In this document: positions 32,118-40,843 of the stretch, piece by piece
How the letters are laid out: every line of letters starts with the position of its first letter
Numbering within the stretch: the stretch's first letter is position 1
Source: Klebsiella michiganensis
Lineage (GTDB): Bacteria > Pseudomonadota > Gammaproteobacteria > Enterobacterales > Enterobacteriaceae
Direction of reading: 5' to 3'
DNA length: 64,000 nucleotides
NCBI RefSeq assembly: GCF_002925905.1
Contig: NZ_PRDB01000015.1
Span: 1-64,000 of the forward strand
Made by a program: the position numbers and the translations under genes
Notes under the pieces: generated by a model
What the model was told of the DNA's origin: nothing
The model's input: only the letters and a program-made list of their open reading frames with translations
Database searches by the model: none

Positions 32118-33216
32118 ATGTTTGAAATAAATCCGGTAAAAAACCGTATTCAGGACCTCACGGAGCGCTCGGACGTTCTTAGGGGGTATCTTTGACTACG
32201 ATGCTAAGAAAGAGCGTCTTGAAGAAGTAAACGCCGAGCTGGAGCAGCCTGACGTCTGGAACGAACCAGAGCGTGCGCAGGCGCTGGGTAAAGAGCGTTC
32301 CTCGCTGGAAGCCATCGTTGATACGCTGGATCAGATGTCTCAGGGGCTGGAGGACGTTTCCGGCCTGCTGGAGCTAGCCGTTGAAGCCGAAGACGAAGAG
32401 ACCTTCAACGAAGCCGTCGCCGAGCTCGATGTGCTGGAAGAGAAGCTGGCGCAGCTGGAATTCCGCCGGATGTTCTCCGGTGAATACGACAGCGCCGATT
32501 GCTACCTCGATATCCAGGCCGGTTCCGGCGGAACGGAAGCGCAGGACTGGGCCAGCATGCTGACGCGCATGTATCTGCGCTGGGCCGAAGCGCGCGGCTT
32601 CAAGACCGAGATCATCGAAGAGTCTGAAGGCGAAGTGGCGGGCATTAAGTCCGTGACCATCAAGATTATCGGCGACTACGCCTACGGCTGGCTGCGTACC
32701 GAAACCGGCGTTCATCGCCTGGTGCGTAAGAGCCCGTTCGATTCCGGCGGCCGCCGCCACACCTCTTTCAGCTCCGCGTTCGTTTATCCGGAAGTGGATG
32801 ACGATATTGATATCGACATCAACCCGGCGGATCTGCGCATTGACGTTTATCGCGCATCCGGCGCGGGCGGTCAGCACGTTAACCGTACGGAATCCGCGGT
32901 GCGTATTACCCACATTCCGACCGGCTTAGTGACCCAGTGCCAGAACGACCGTTCACAGCACAAGAACAAAGACCAGGCCATGAAGCAGATGAAAGCGAAG
33001 CTTTATGAGCTGGAAATGCAGAAGAAAAATGCCGAGAAGCAGGCGATGGAAGATACCAAATCCGACATCGGCTGGGGCAGCCAGATCCGTTCTTACGTGC
33101 TGGATGACTCCCGCATTAAAGATCTGCGCACCGGGGTGGAAACCCGCAACACTCAGGCGGTGCTGGACGGCAGCCTGGATCAATTTATCGAAGCAAGTTT
33201 GAAAGCAGGGTTATGA
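32118..33216 (+). CDS. prfB: Peptide chain release factor 2, programmed +1 frameshift
   Basis: Recognises UGA and UAA stops. Frame one starts at ATG 32118 and reads [20 protein letters not shown] to an in-frame TGA at 32193-32195. Ribosomes shift +1 at CTT TGA C, so the coding parts are 32118-32192 and 32194-33216, giving 365 aa. The stimulatory AGGGGG lies at 32181-32186, three bases before the slip codon. The tripeptide anticodon SPF (KSPFDSGG) and catalytic GGQ ([10 protein letters not shown]) are present. Ala precedes the SGAGGQ motif, as in most enterics, where E. coli K-12 has Thr. Confidence 0.98.
32181..32196 (+). promoter_or_regulatory. prfB autoregulatory frameshift site
   Basis: AGGGGGTATCTTTGAC contains the internal Shine-Dalgarno, the CUU slippery codon and the UGA stop with C after it, identical to the E. 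coli site. Low RF2 lets the ribosome pause on UGA and shift +1. Confidence 0.97.
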
Positions 33217-33225
33217 GGAACCAAC

Positions 33226-34743
33226 ATGTCTGAACAACAAGCACAGGGCGCTGACGCGGCAATTGACCTTAATAATGAACTGAAAGCCCGTCGTGAGAAG
33301 CTGGCCGCGCTGCGTGAGCAGGGTATCCCGTTCCCGAATGATTTCCGTCGTGACCACACCTCAGACCAACTGCACGCTGACTTCGATGGCAAAGAAAACG
33401 AAGAGCTGGAAGCGCTGAACGTTGAAGTCGCCGTCGCTGGTCGCATGATGACCCGTCGTATCATGGGTAAAGCCTCCTTCGTTACGCTGCAGGACGTTGG
33501 CGGCCGCATTCAGCTGTACGTCGCCCGCGACGATCTGGCGGAAGGCGTCTACAACGAGCAGTTCAAAAAGTGGGACCTCGGCGATATCATCGCGGCGCGC
33601 GGTAAGCTGTTCAAAACCAAGACCGGCGAGCTCTCTATTCACTGCACCGAGCTGCGTCTGCTGACCAAAGCCCTGCGCCCGCTGCCGGACAAATTCCACG
33701 GCCTGCAGGATCAGGAAGCGCGCTATCGTCAGCGCTACCTGGACCTGATCTCCAACGATGAATCGCGCAACACCTTTAAAGTGCGTTCGCAGATCCTGGC
33801 GGGCATTCGCCAGTTCATGGTCGGCCGCGGCTTTATGGAAGTTGAAACCCCGATGATGCAGGTGATCCCCGGCGGCGCGTCCGCGCGTCCGTTCATCACC
33901 CATCACAACGCGCTGGATCTGGACATGTACCTGCGTATCGCGCCGGAACTGTACCTGAAGCGTCTGGTGGTTGGCGGCTTCGAGCGCGTGTTCGAAATCA
34001 ACCGTAACTTCCGTAACGAAGGTATCTCCGTTCGCCATAACCCAGAGTTCACCATGATGGAACTCTACATGGCGTATGCGGATTACAAAGATCTGATTGA
34101 GCTGACCGAATCCCTGTTCCGCACCCTGGCGCAGGACGTTCTGGGCCATACTGAAGTGCCTTACGGCGATCAGACTTTTGATTTCGGCAAGCCGTTTGAA
34201 AAGCTGACCATGCGCGAAGCGATCAAGAAGTATCGTCCGGAAACCGAGATGGCCGATCTGGATAACTTCGATTCTGCAAAAGCCATTGCGGAAAGCATCG
34301 GTATCCACGTTGAGAAGAGCTGGGGTCTGGGCCGCATCGTGACCGAGATCTTCGAAGAAGTGGCGGAAGCGCACCTGATTCAGCCGACCTTCATTACCGA
34401 ATATCCGGCAGAAGTCTCTCCGCTGGCGCGTCGTAACGACGAGAACCCGGAAATCACCGACCGCTTTGAATTCTTCATCGGCGGGCGTGAAATCGGTAAC
34501 GGCTTTAGCGAGCTGAACGATGCGGAAGACCAGGCGCAGCGTTTCCTCGATCAGGTTAACGCGAAAGCCGCCGGTGACGACGAAGCGATGTTCTATGACG
34601 AAGACTACGTTACCGCGCTGGAGCACGGCCTGCCGCCGACCGCGGGCCTGGGTATCGGTATCGACCGTATGGTGATGCTGTTTACCAACAGCCACACCAT
34701 CCGCGACGTGATCCTGTTCCCGGCGATGCGTCCGGTAAAATAA
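33226..34743 (+). CDS. lysS: Lysyl-tRNA synthetase (class II)
   Basis: Charges tRNA-Lys. The 505-aa product has an N-terminal OB-fold anticodon-binding domain (about 60-150) and a class II catalytic core with motif 1 around [19 protein letters not shown], motif 2 around [20 protein letters not shown] and motif 3 in [12 protein letters not shown]. It is 9 nt after prfB, the conserved prfB-lysS pair. A terminator follows. Confidence 0.98.
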   Translation: MSEQQAQGADAAIDLNNELKARREKLAALREQGIPFPNDFRRDHTSDQLHADFDGKENEELEALNVEVAVAGRMMTRRIMGKASFVTLQDVGGRIQLYVARDDLAEGVYNEQFKKWDLGDIIAARGKLFKTKTGELSIHCTELRLLTKALRPLPDKFHGLQDQEARYRQRYLDLISNDESRNTFKVRSQILAGIRQFMVGRGFMEVETPMMQVIPGGASARPFITHHNALDLDMYLRIAPELYLKRLVVGGFERVFEINRNFRNEGISVRHNPEFTMMELYMAYADYKDLIELTESLFRTLAQDVLGHTEVPYGDQTFDFGKPFEKLTMREAIKKYRPETEMADLDNFDSAKAIAESIGIHVEKSWGLGRIVTEIFEEVAEAHLIQPTFITEYPAEVSPLARRNDENPEITDRFEFFIGGREIGNGFSELNDAEDQAQRFLDQVNAKAAGDDEAMFYDEDYVTALEHGLPPTAGLGIGIDRMVMLFTNSHTIRDVILFPAMRPVK

Positions 34744-34760
34744 GCATTACGCGAATTAAC

Positions 34761-34785
34761 AAACCCAGCAGAGCTGGGTTTTTTT
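34761..34785. terminator. lysS terminator (possibly shared with idi)
   Basis: AAACCCAGC (34761-34769) and GCTGGGTTT (34773-34781) form a perfect 9-bp stem followed by T7 on the plus strand. The idi stop lies at 34784 on the other strand, so the hairpin sits in the convergent junction. Confidence 0.9.
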
Positions 34786-35332
34786 ATGCCTGGTTGCTAA
34801 AGCTGATTAATGCGTTACGCGCATTATCGTCCGCCGCCTGCAGCACCATCCACGGGCTAAAAGCCCAGGGCGTCGCGCGAATCCCGCTTAACACATCCGC
34901 AAGATTGCTCCACTGAAAATCCATCACTTCGTCAGGATTTATCCGTAACGCGCTGGCGACTCGTGCCGCATAGACCGGGCAGACCTCGTTTTCGACAATG
35001 CCATTCGGCGCAACGGCCCGATAGCGGAACCCCGGGAAGACCGGGGCGATGCGGGTAATCTCAACGCCGAGCTCAAAGCGGCAGCGGCGCTCAACGGCCT
35101 GTTCGAAGGTTTCGCCGGTTTGCGGATGCCCGCAGACTGAGTTCGTCCATACGCCTGGCCAGGCTTTTTTGCCCAGCGAACGGCGCGTGACCAGCAGCTG
35201 ACCTTGTTCATTGAACAGCCAGCAGGAAAACGCGAGATGCAAAGGGGTATCGAGGGTGTGGGCGGCATACTTCTCCAGCATACCTGTAGGCTTATCTTGC
35301 TCGTCCAGCAAAATGACATGTTCCCCGGCCAT
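34784..35332 (-). CDS. idi: Isopentenyl-diphosphate delta-isomerase (type I)
   Basis: Interconverts IPP and DMAPP. The start at 35332 ([15 protein letters not shown]) follows a CAGGAG ribosome site and gives 182 aa like E. coli Idi; a longer frame reading from 35380 is unlikely. The Nudix-type active site shows the catalytic Cys in [13 protein letters not shown] and the catalytic Glu in [13 protein letters not shown], plus the SPWMV block near the C-terminus. It is not essential in species with the MEP pathway. Confidence 0.93.
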   Translation of the reverse strand: MAGEHVILLDEQDKPTGMLEKYAAHTLDTPLHLAFSCWLFNEQGQLLVTRRSLGKKAWPGVWTNSVCGHPQTGETFEQAVERRCRFELGVEITRIAPVFPGFRYRAVAPNGIVENEVCPVYAARVASALRINPDEVMDFQWSNLADVLSGIRATPWAFSPWMVLQAADDNARNALISFSNQA

Positions 35333-35352
35333 GACAACTCCTGAAATAAAAA

Positions 35353-35380
35353 ATGACCCGGCACAAACCCGCCGGGTCAT
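35353..35380 (-). terminator. Terminator of the ubiD-ubiX-DUF554 operon
   Basis: On the minus strand ATGACCCGGC (35371-35380) pairs perfectly with GCCGGGTCAT (35353-35362) and is followed by a T6 run. It lies 4 nt after the stop of the DUF554 gene and just upstream of idi. Confidence 0.92.
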
Positions 35381-35384
35381 GTAC

Positions 35385-36101
35385 TCAGGCCACTAGGGTA
35401 GCCCATAAATGGGACAAAGGCATTACCAAAACAAGCCCTGGCAGCATGTTGGCTACCGGAAAGAGCTTAATGTTACAGATGCGCAACCCTGTCGCCACCA
35501 TCAGCAGTCCGCCGGCGCAGGAGAAATCCGCCATCATGTCAGGCGAGATCGACGGCAGAATAACCACCGCCAGCATCGCCAGCGCCACCTGAATAATGAC
35601 CTGCGGGACAGCAATGGTCATTACCGCGTAGCCCAGCAGCGTCGCAAAGATCCCGGCGGTAAACAGATCGAGAATCGTTTTGATATACAGAATCGACGGA
35701 TCGCCGCTCATGCCTTCGGTCATTGCGCCGAAAATGCCGGTGCCGCTGGCGCAAAACAGAACCAGGATAGCGACGAATTTCTCGGTAAACTCTTCGTGGC
35801 CGAGGCCATTGACCGGCGGCAGCACCTTGTTGATCAAGCCGCGCGTGGAGCCTGCGGCTTTACCGATGCCTTTTTCCAGATGCAGCAGTTCGCCGAGGAT
35901 GGCGCCAATCACCATGGCCAGCACGACGGCGGGCATATATTTCACTTTGAGCACCAGCGTGATGCCAAGACCAACGGAGCACAGGCCGAAGGTCATCGGC
36001 AGCGCCGTTTTTACGCGCTCGGGGAGCTTGCCGCCCGCCGCAGCGCCGATGAGTCCGCCGATAATCACGGCGGCTCCGTTTACATATGGGCCAATTAACA
36101 T
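35385..36101 (-). CDS. DUF554 inner-membrane protein (YqgA-like)
   Basis: A 238-aa hydrophobic protein with about seven predicted membrane segments, including [18 protein letters not shown] near the N-terminus and [19 protein letters not shown] near the C-terminus, typical of DUF554/YqgA. Its function is not known. It is the last gene of the UbiD-UbiX operon (14 nt after the UbiX-type gene), which may mean transport of the phenolic substrate or product. That link is inference from position. Confidence 0.8.
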   Translation of the reverse strand: MLIGPYVNGAAVIIGGLIGAAAGGKLPERVKTALPMTFGLCSVGLGITLVLKVKYMPAVVLAMVIGAILGELLHLEKGIGKAAGSTRGLINKVLPPVNGLGHEEFTEKFVAILVLFCASGTGIFGAMTEGMSGDPSILYIKTILDLFTAGIFATLLGYAVMTIAVPQVIIQVALAMLAVVILPSISPDMMADFSCAGGLLMVATGLRICNIKLFPVANMLPGLVLVMPLSHLWATLVA

Positions 36102-36115
36102 TGAGTCATTTCCGG

Positions 36116-36694
36116 TTAATTAATACGTAGCTCGCCTTCACCCCAGCGGGGGATGTTGTTGACCTGCAGGTCAAACAGATCGAGCGCGCGATTAACGCTA
36201 TGGGTAACGATGTCGTCCGCCGTTTGCGGACGCTGGTAAAGCGCCGGGACCGGCGGAAAGATAATTCCGCCCATTTCGGTTACGGCGGCCATATTGCGGA
36301 TGTGGCCAAGGTTCAGCGGTGTTTCCCGGGCCAGCAGCACCAGGCGGCGACGCTCTTTCAGCACCACGTCCGCAGCGCGGGTGAGCAGGTTGTCGGTCAG
36401 GCAGTGGGCGATGGCGCCTAAAGAACGCATTGAACACGGCGCGATCAACATTCCCAGCGTTTTAAACGAACCACTGGAGATAGCCGCCCCAAGATTCGCG
36501 ATGGGATACACCACGTCGGCCAGCGCCATCACGTCGTCCAGGCGGTAATCCGTCTCCAGCTCGCAGGTTTTTTCCGCGCCTTTAGAGACGACCAGATGGA
36601 CCTCAACGGGATGCGGGCGCAGCAGCTCCAGCGCCTTAACGCCGTACTGAAACCCGGATGCGCCGCTGATACCAATGATGATGCGTGTCGTCAT
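36116..36694 (-). CDS. UbiX-family flavin prenyltransferase (decarboxylase subunit B)
   Basis: Makes prenylated FMN, the cofactor for UbiD-type decarboxylases. The 192-aa product has the N-terminal FMN-binding stretch [18 protein letters not shown], the [20 protein letters not shown] segment near residues 85-104, and [21 protein letters not shown] near the prenyl-phosphate site. It belongs to the Pad1/LpdB/BsdB subgroup rather than the housekeeping ubiX. It lies 12 nt after the UbiD-type gene. Confidence 0.88.
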   Translation of the reverse strand: MTTRIIIGISGASGFQYGVKALELLRPHPVEVHLVVSKGAEKTCELETDYRLDDVMALADVVYPIANLGAAISSGSFKTLGMLIAPCSMRSLGAIAHCLTDNLLTRAADVVLKERRRLVLLARETPLNLGHIRNMAAVTEMGGIIFPPVPALYQRPQTADDIVTHSVNRALDLFDLQVNNIPRWGEGELRIN

Positions 36695-36706
36695 GGTGTT
36701 CTCCCT

Positions 36707-38200
36707 TTATTCGAAATCCGGCAGGAAGCGCTTCACATCCACTTCTTTAAATCTGGAACGCTGGAAGGTGTGCTTCAGATGGAACGGCACCGTGCAGTCG
36801 AATATCGTTTTGCAGGACATTCCCTGCTGCAGGATGCTCGGGCTGTATTCCGGTACCTGCGACGGATCGAGCGGATGGCAGCGTACGCCGGGAATAACGA
36901 TCGTATCGACATCGCCCTGGTAGCGGGTTTGCATGGCCCAAAGTACGTCATCGCTATCGAAAATATCGACGTCTTCATCGACCAGAATCACGTGCTTCAG
37001 TTCCGGGAAGGCAGAGAACGCCAGCAGGGCTGCCTGACGCTGACGCCCTTCGTCCGCCGGGGAGGATTTTTTAAACTGCAGCACCGCCAGCAGTTTGCCG
37101 CCTCCCGCGGAATGGGCGAAGACGTTCAGCAGCTTGCCGGGCATCGCGCGTTCGACCATATCCAGAATGCTGGCTTCGGTCGGGATACCGGCCATATTGA
37201 CGTGTTCTTCACCTGGTCCTACGGTGGTGCGCCAGATGGGATTGATACGGTGAGTGACGGCTTTCACTTTGATGACCGGGATCGCCTCTTTAGCTTCGCC
37301 GGTGTAGCCCGGAAATTCGGGCATCGCGCGGCCGGTATGGGTGTTCTGATCTTCTCGTACGCGCGCGTTGGGCAGCAGTTCGCCTTCAATCACGATCTCA
37401 GCGTGGGCGATCGCTTTCTCGTTAATAGTTTTACACTGCGTCATCTCCACCGCTTTGCCGCGCAGCGCGCCGGCGATGCTTAACTCATTGAAGCCCAGCG
37501 GGGTGGTCGGCGGCTCAAAACAGGCGGCAATTTCAATGGCCGGATCGACGCCGATGCTGATTGAAATCGGCAACGGCTGGCCTGCCGCTTCCGCCTTCAT
37601 GCGAAAAGCATCAATATGGCGGCCGGGCGTTAGCCACATGGAGAGCTCGTCGCGGCTCTGGACGCACAGGCGATGAATGGTGATATCGGACTCATGGGTT
37701 TCTGGATCGGAGGCGTAGCACAGACCCATAGTGATATAGGGGCCCGCGTCTTCTTCGGTATTCGTCGGCGCCGGCAGCAGCTTGCGCAGATCGAAATCGG
37801 CATCGCTCGCCAGGTGGACCACTTGCTGGCAGACCGCTGCGCCCTGAGCCATCACCGGCGCTATCGCATTCTCCACCGAATCCTTCAGCAGATGCCCCAG
37901 TTTTGCCGATTCACACTGGAGGAAATGGCTGACGCGCTGGCGTGAGCCATTCAGGCCAATCGCCACGCTGATATCTTTAAAGCCTTTGATTTTGTTAAAG
38001 ACCATGACCGGGCCATTTTTGCGGGTCGGACGCTGGCAGGTCCCGCCGGCGCCTACGTAACGATAGACGCCGGAGAGTTCAGCATGCGGGTCGACTTCGG
38101 TATCGGTTTCAACATACTCGCCGGGAAGCGTTTTCAGCAGTTCCAGCGCGGAGCGTAAATCATGTACCGATGAGGGGGTTTTGTTATCACTATTTGCCAT
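36707..38200 (-). CDS. UbiD-family decarboxylase, gallate/protocatechuate type (LpdC-like)
   Basis: A prFMN-dependent non-oxidative decarboxylase of 497 aa. The start at 38200 (MANSDNKTPSSVHDLRSALE) follows AAGGAAAC; an upstream frame extension is not needed. It recalls Lactobacillus gallate decarboxylase LpdC over the whole length: VDPHAELSGVYRYVGAGGT near the N-terminus, AAPTNTEEDAGPYITMG near 150, FEPPTTPLGFNELSIAGA near 255, MPEFPGYTGEA near 310 and ILVDEDVDIFDSDDVLWAM near 415. E. coli UbiD and 4-hydroxybenzoate decarboxylases are much less similar. The substrate (gallate, protocatechuate or another catechol acid) is inferred. Confidence 0.82.
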   Translation of the reverse strand: MANSDNKTPSSVHDLRSALELLKTLPGEYVETDTEVDPHAELSGVYRYVGAGGTCQRPTRKNGPVMVFNKIKGFKDISVAIGLNGSRQRVSHFLQCESAKLGHLLKDSVENAIAPVMAQGAAVCQQVVHLASDADFDLRKLLPAPTNTEEDAGPYITMGLCYASDPETHESDITIHRLCVQSRDELSMWLTPGRHIDAFRMKAEAAGQPLPISISIGVDPAIEIAACFEPPTTPLGFNELSIAGALRGKAVEMTQCKTINEKAIAHAEIVIEGELLPNARVREDQNTHTGRAMPEFPGYTGEAKEAIPVIKVKAVTHRINPIWRTTVGPGEEHVNMAGIPTEASILDMVERAMPGKLLNVFAHSAGGGKLLAVLQFKKSSPADEGRQRQAALLAFSAFPELKHVILVDEDVDIFDSDDVLWAMQTRYQGDVDTIVIPGVRCHPLDPSQVPEYSPSILQQGMSCKTIFDCTVPFHLKHTFQRSRFKEVDVKRFLPDFE

Positions 38201-38307
38201 GGGATGTTTCCTTCGGAAAAGAAGTTTTGCTCCCTGCACAATATTTTCCCTGGTGCGCATAAACAAATACCGTTTACCGGATGGTCAGTAGATCAAAAAA
38301 GTTTATT

Positions 38308-38322
38308 TTAACAAGGTGTTAA
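38308..38322. promoter_or_regulatory. Candidate LysR operator
   Basis: TTAACAAGGTGTTAA is a perfect inverted repeat (6-bp arms, 3-bp spacer) with the T-N11-A pattern of LysR-type sites. It sits in the AT-rich 216-bp gap between the UbiD-type gene and the divergent LysR gene. Confidence 0.55.
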
Positions 38323-38416
38323 ATAATGATTAATTAATATGAGGCGCAGCGCTGCGGCTTTTTATTTCTCCGGCTAAGTGTGATACTGGTGATAAATTAA
38401 ACTACGGATGATGGTG

Positions 38417-39313
38417 ATGGATTTAAAGCGCTTACGCTATTTTTGTCGGGTGGTGGAAAAAGGTTCGGTTAGCCAGGCGGCGAAGTCGCTGAACATGGCT
38501 CAGCCGCCGCTCAGCAAGCGGATTCAGGAGCTGGAAGAGGAGCTTCAGGTATCGCTGTTTGTTCGCCGGGGAAATCGCATTGAGCCTACGGAAGCCGGTT
38601 TTTTCCTCTATCGGAAAGCTTGTGAAATATTACGCCAGGTAGAAGATACGGCGCGGGAAACGGCGGATATTGCGCATAAAAACAGAACTGAATTGCGAAT
38701 CGGCTTAACTCACCTCTATCAGAATTATTTTAAAGCGTTGCTGATGGAGGTATATCGACGTCATCCGGATACCTCCATAAATATTTCCGTTACCGACTCC
38801 AGCCATCTCGAGACGTTATTAACTGAGGGCGTAATTGATTTCGCCTTAATCCAGCGCCCCTACCGTAGCGAAGGCTTTGATTATGTCTCTTTTGACCCGA
38901 TTAAGCTGGTTGCGGTGATCAATAAAACGTGCCTGCCGGGGCCGCCGTCTAATCCTTATAGCTACACGTCGCTGGCGGCACTGCCGCTGGTGCTGCTCCA
39001 TAGAGCAAAGGATTCAGGGACTTATGAGATGCTTATGGAGCTATTTCGTAAGTCCGGAATCAACGCGAAGGTAATTATGCATATTACGCAGCCGGGCGTT
39101 ATCCTCGACTGGCTGGAGTCAGGACTTCAGGCGGCGACGCTGCTACCTTCTTCTGAAGTGGAAGCCGATAAACTTAGCCAGTGTTACGTAGTCGATGTTT
39201 TCCCCTCGCCGCAAATATTCTACCCGGCGCTGGTCAAATTGCCGTCTATGCCTTATCTGCCCGCGCTGATGGATATTATTGCGCATGGCTATCCGTTTAA
39301 TACTTCTGTATGA
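38417..39313 (+). CDS. LysR family transcriptional regulator of the decarboxylase operon
   Basis: A 298-aa regulator. The N-terminal winged HTH (MDLKRLRYFCRVVEKGSVSQ to about residue 62, with AAKSLNMAQPPLSKRIQELE) is followed by a periplasmic-binding-like effector domain (about 90-295). It is divergent from the UbiD/UbiX/DUF554 operon, the classical layout for a LysR activator responding to an aromatic acid. An ATG three codons upstream (38408) is an alternative start. Confidence 0.86.
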   Translation: MDLKRLRYFCRVVEKGSVSQAAKSLNMAQPPLSKRIQELEEELQVSLFVRRGNRIEPTEAGFFLYRKACEILRQVEDTARETADIAHKNRTELRIGLTHLYQNYFKALLMEVYRRHPDTSINISVTDSSHLETLLTEGVIDFALIQRPYRSEGFDYVSFDPIKLVAVINKTCLPGPPSNPYSYTSLAALPLVLLHRAKDSGTYEMLMELFRKSGINAKVIMHITQPGVILDWLESGLQAATLLPSSEVEADKLSQCYVVDVFPSPQIFYPALVKLPSMPYLPALMDIIAHGYPFNTSV

Positions 39314-39374
39314 CGGGTAGCGATTGGGGAATGCCCTGGGGACTGGTATGATAATCGCCCTGGTTTTGAGGTGA

Positions 39375-40127
39375 ATGTTAGTGTTAAGCGCAGGACGCCT
39401 GATGAGAAAACGCTTTGTTATTGCAATAATGTTGCTGAGCAGCCTGATCGTCGCGGGGTGTTCCAGCTCATCCGATTCCGGTTCCACCTACACCGTGAAG
39501 CGCGGCGACACGCTATACGCTATCTCACGTTCCACTGGCACCAGCGTCAGGGATCTCGCCCGTCTCAATAATATTTCACCTCCCTATACCATCGAAGTCG
39601 GGCAAAAGCTGAAGCTAAACAGCGGTTCCGGGACCACGGCGAAGGCGGGGGCATCCGGCAAGAAATCGTCAGCGAAACGTACCGCCGCCGTGACGCCATC
39701 TTCGGCGGTGCCGCAATCCTCCTGGCCACCGGTCGGGCAACGCTGCTGGCGCTGGCCAACCAGCGGTAAAGTAGTGCTGCCATATTCCACCAGCGATGGC
39801 GGCAATAAAGGTATCGATATCGCCGGTAAGCGCGGCCAGCCGGTGTATGCGGCAGGGGCGGGCAAAGTGGTGTACGTGGGCAACCAGCTGCGCGGCTACG
39901 GCAACCTGATTATGATTAAGCATAATGAGGACTATATCAGCGCCTACGCGCACAACGACAAGCTGATGGTGAATAACGGCCAGAGCGTGAAGATTGGCCA
40001 GCAGATTGCCACCATGGGCAGCTCGGACGCGGACTCCGTGCGCCTGCACTTCCAGATTCGCTACCGGGCGACGGCGATCGACCCGCTGCGCTATTTGCCG
40101 CCGCAGGGCAGTAAGCCTAAGTGCTAA
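39375..40127 (+). CDS. ygeR: LysM/LytM-domain lipoprotein, amidase activator YgeR (ActS)
   Basis: An envelope lipoprotein that activates cell-wall amidases in E. coli. The signal peptide ends in a lipobox LIVAGC (Cys about 29). A LysM domain (TYTVKRGDTLYAISRSTGTS) and a C-terminal degenerate LytM/M23 domain (about 150-245, GGNKGIDIAGKRGQPVYAAG) follow. The C-terminus RYLPPQGSKPKC equals E. coli YgeR. ATG 39375 has a GAGGTGA ribosome site; ATG 39402 directly before RKRFVIAIMLL is an alternative. Confidence 0.92.
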   Translation: MLVLSAGRLMRKRFVIAIMLLSSLIVAGCSSSSDSGSTYTVKRGDTLYAISRSTGTSVRDLARLNNISPPYTIEVGQKLKLNSGSGTTAKAGASGKKSSAKRTAAVTPSSAVPQSSWPPVGQRCWRWPTSGKVVLPYSTSDGGNKGIDIAGKRGQPVYAAGAGKVVYVGNQLRGYGNLIMIKHNEDYISAYAHNDKLMVNNGQSVKIGQQIATMGSSDADSVRLHFQIRYRATAIDPLRYLPPQGSKPKC

Positions 40128-40207
40128 AAGGTTATTTTATCGGCATTTAGCCTGGTTTGGGCTTGTCAGCGGGTGCGTAAGGTCTATAATGGCCCTCGCA
40201 CCTCCTC

Positions 40208-40281
40208 GCGGGCGTAGTTCAATGGTAGAACGAGAGCTTCCCAAGCTCTATACGAGGGTTCGATTCCCTTCGCCCGCTCCA
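40208..40281 (+). tRNA. glyU: tRNA-Gly (anticodon CCC)
   Basis: A 74-nt cloverleaf with CCA encoded. The acceptor stem GCGGGCG (40208-40214) pairs with CGCCCGC (40271-40277), discriminator T. The anticodon loop TTCCCAA sits on an AGAGC/GCTCT stem, giving CCC for GGG codons. The T-arm has the GGTTCGATTCC block. It lies beside ygeR, as glyU does in E. coli. Confidence 0.97.
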
Positions 40282-40364
40282 GACTTCTGAATTCTTTTCT
40301 TCCCCTATAAATTGATCTGGTTAACCCGCCAGGCATACTTGCCTCTTGTTTTTTGTTACTTAAT

Positions 40365-40387
40365 ACATCTGTTTTTTCATATGTGAT
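40365..40387. promoter_or_regulatory. Candidate ArsR operator upstream of arsR
   Basis: ACATCTGTTTTTTCATATGTGAT lies about 50 bp before arsR. It resembles the ArsR-protected sequence of plasmid R773/E. coli ars (CATATG, T-run, ATGTG) and recurs almost unchanged before arsB. Confidence 0.65.
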
Positions 40388-40440
40388 ATTGAACTTATAT
40401 CTCTGTGGAGTATCCTGTCCATCGACGATTGGGAGGAATG

Positions 40441-40791
40441 ATGTCATTAACACCCTTACAGCTTTTTAAAAATCTGTCCGATGAAACCCGTCTGGGTATT
40501 GTGCTGCTGCTTAAAGAGATGGGGGAGCTGTGCGTGTGCGATCTCTGCACGGCGTTGGATCAGTCGCAGCCCAAGATCTCCCGTCACCTTGCTATGCTGC
40601 GGGAAAGCGGATTGTTGCTGGATCGCAAGCAGGGTAAGTGGGTGCACTATCGCTTATCACCGCATATGCCTGCATGGGCGGCAAAGGTAATAGAGCAGGC
40701 CTGGTTAAGCCAACAGGAGATCGTACAGGCCATCGCCCGCAAGCTGGCATCAGCAAACTGTTCTGGAAGCGGTAAAGCGTTCTGCCTTTAA
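40441..40791 (+). CDS. arsR: Arsenical resistance repressor ArsR
   Basis: A SmtB/ArsR-family winged-helix repressor of 116 aa, released from DNA by As(III)/Sb(III). The metalloid-binding cysteines are in ELCVCDLCTALD (Cys-Val-Cys-Asp-Leu-Cys, near residues 32-37) at the start of the recognition region, followed by SQPKISRHLAMLRESGLLL. A GGGAGGAATG ribosome site precedes tandem ATGs at 40438 and 40441. Confidence 0.95.
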   Translation: MSLTPLQLFKNLSDETRLGIVLLLKEMGELCVCDLCTALDQSQPKISRHLAMLRESGLLLDRKQGKWVHYRLSPHMPAWAAKVIEQAWLSQQEIVQAIARKLASANCSGSGKAFCL

Positions 40792-40803
40792 AAATTTGCC
40801 GTA

Positions 40804-40828
40804 ACATATATGTTTTTTCGAATGTGAT
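40804..40828. promoter_or_regulatory. Second ArsR-operator-like sequence between arsR and arsB
   Basis: ACATATATGTTTTTTCGAAT followed by GTGAT repeats the sequence at 40365-40387 with small changes. It occupies the 52-bp arsR-arsB gap just upstream of the arsB ribosome site. Confidence 0.55.
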
Positions 40829-40843
40829 TTTCAGGGAGGGGGT

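Noticed and set aside
33361..34695. A 444-codon minus-strand frame opposite lysS
   Set aside because: It is an antisense shadow of a highly conserved gene with no ribosome site and no recognisable domain.
36707..38200. Housekeeping ubiD of ubiquinone synthesis or kpdC 4-hydroxybenzoate decarboxylase
   Set aside because: The sequence pattern follows gallate decarboxylase LpdC, there is a dedicated LysR regulator, and the KpdD-type subunit is missing.
40208..40281. tRNA-Gly as an integration site for a genomic island carrying the ars and sugar genes
   Set aside because: No integrase follows and I found no second copy of the tRNA 3' end downstream in the window. The ars and sugar genes look like ordinary accessory chromosomal loci.
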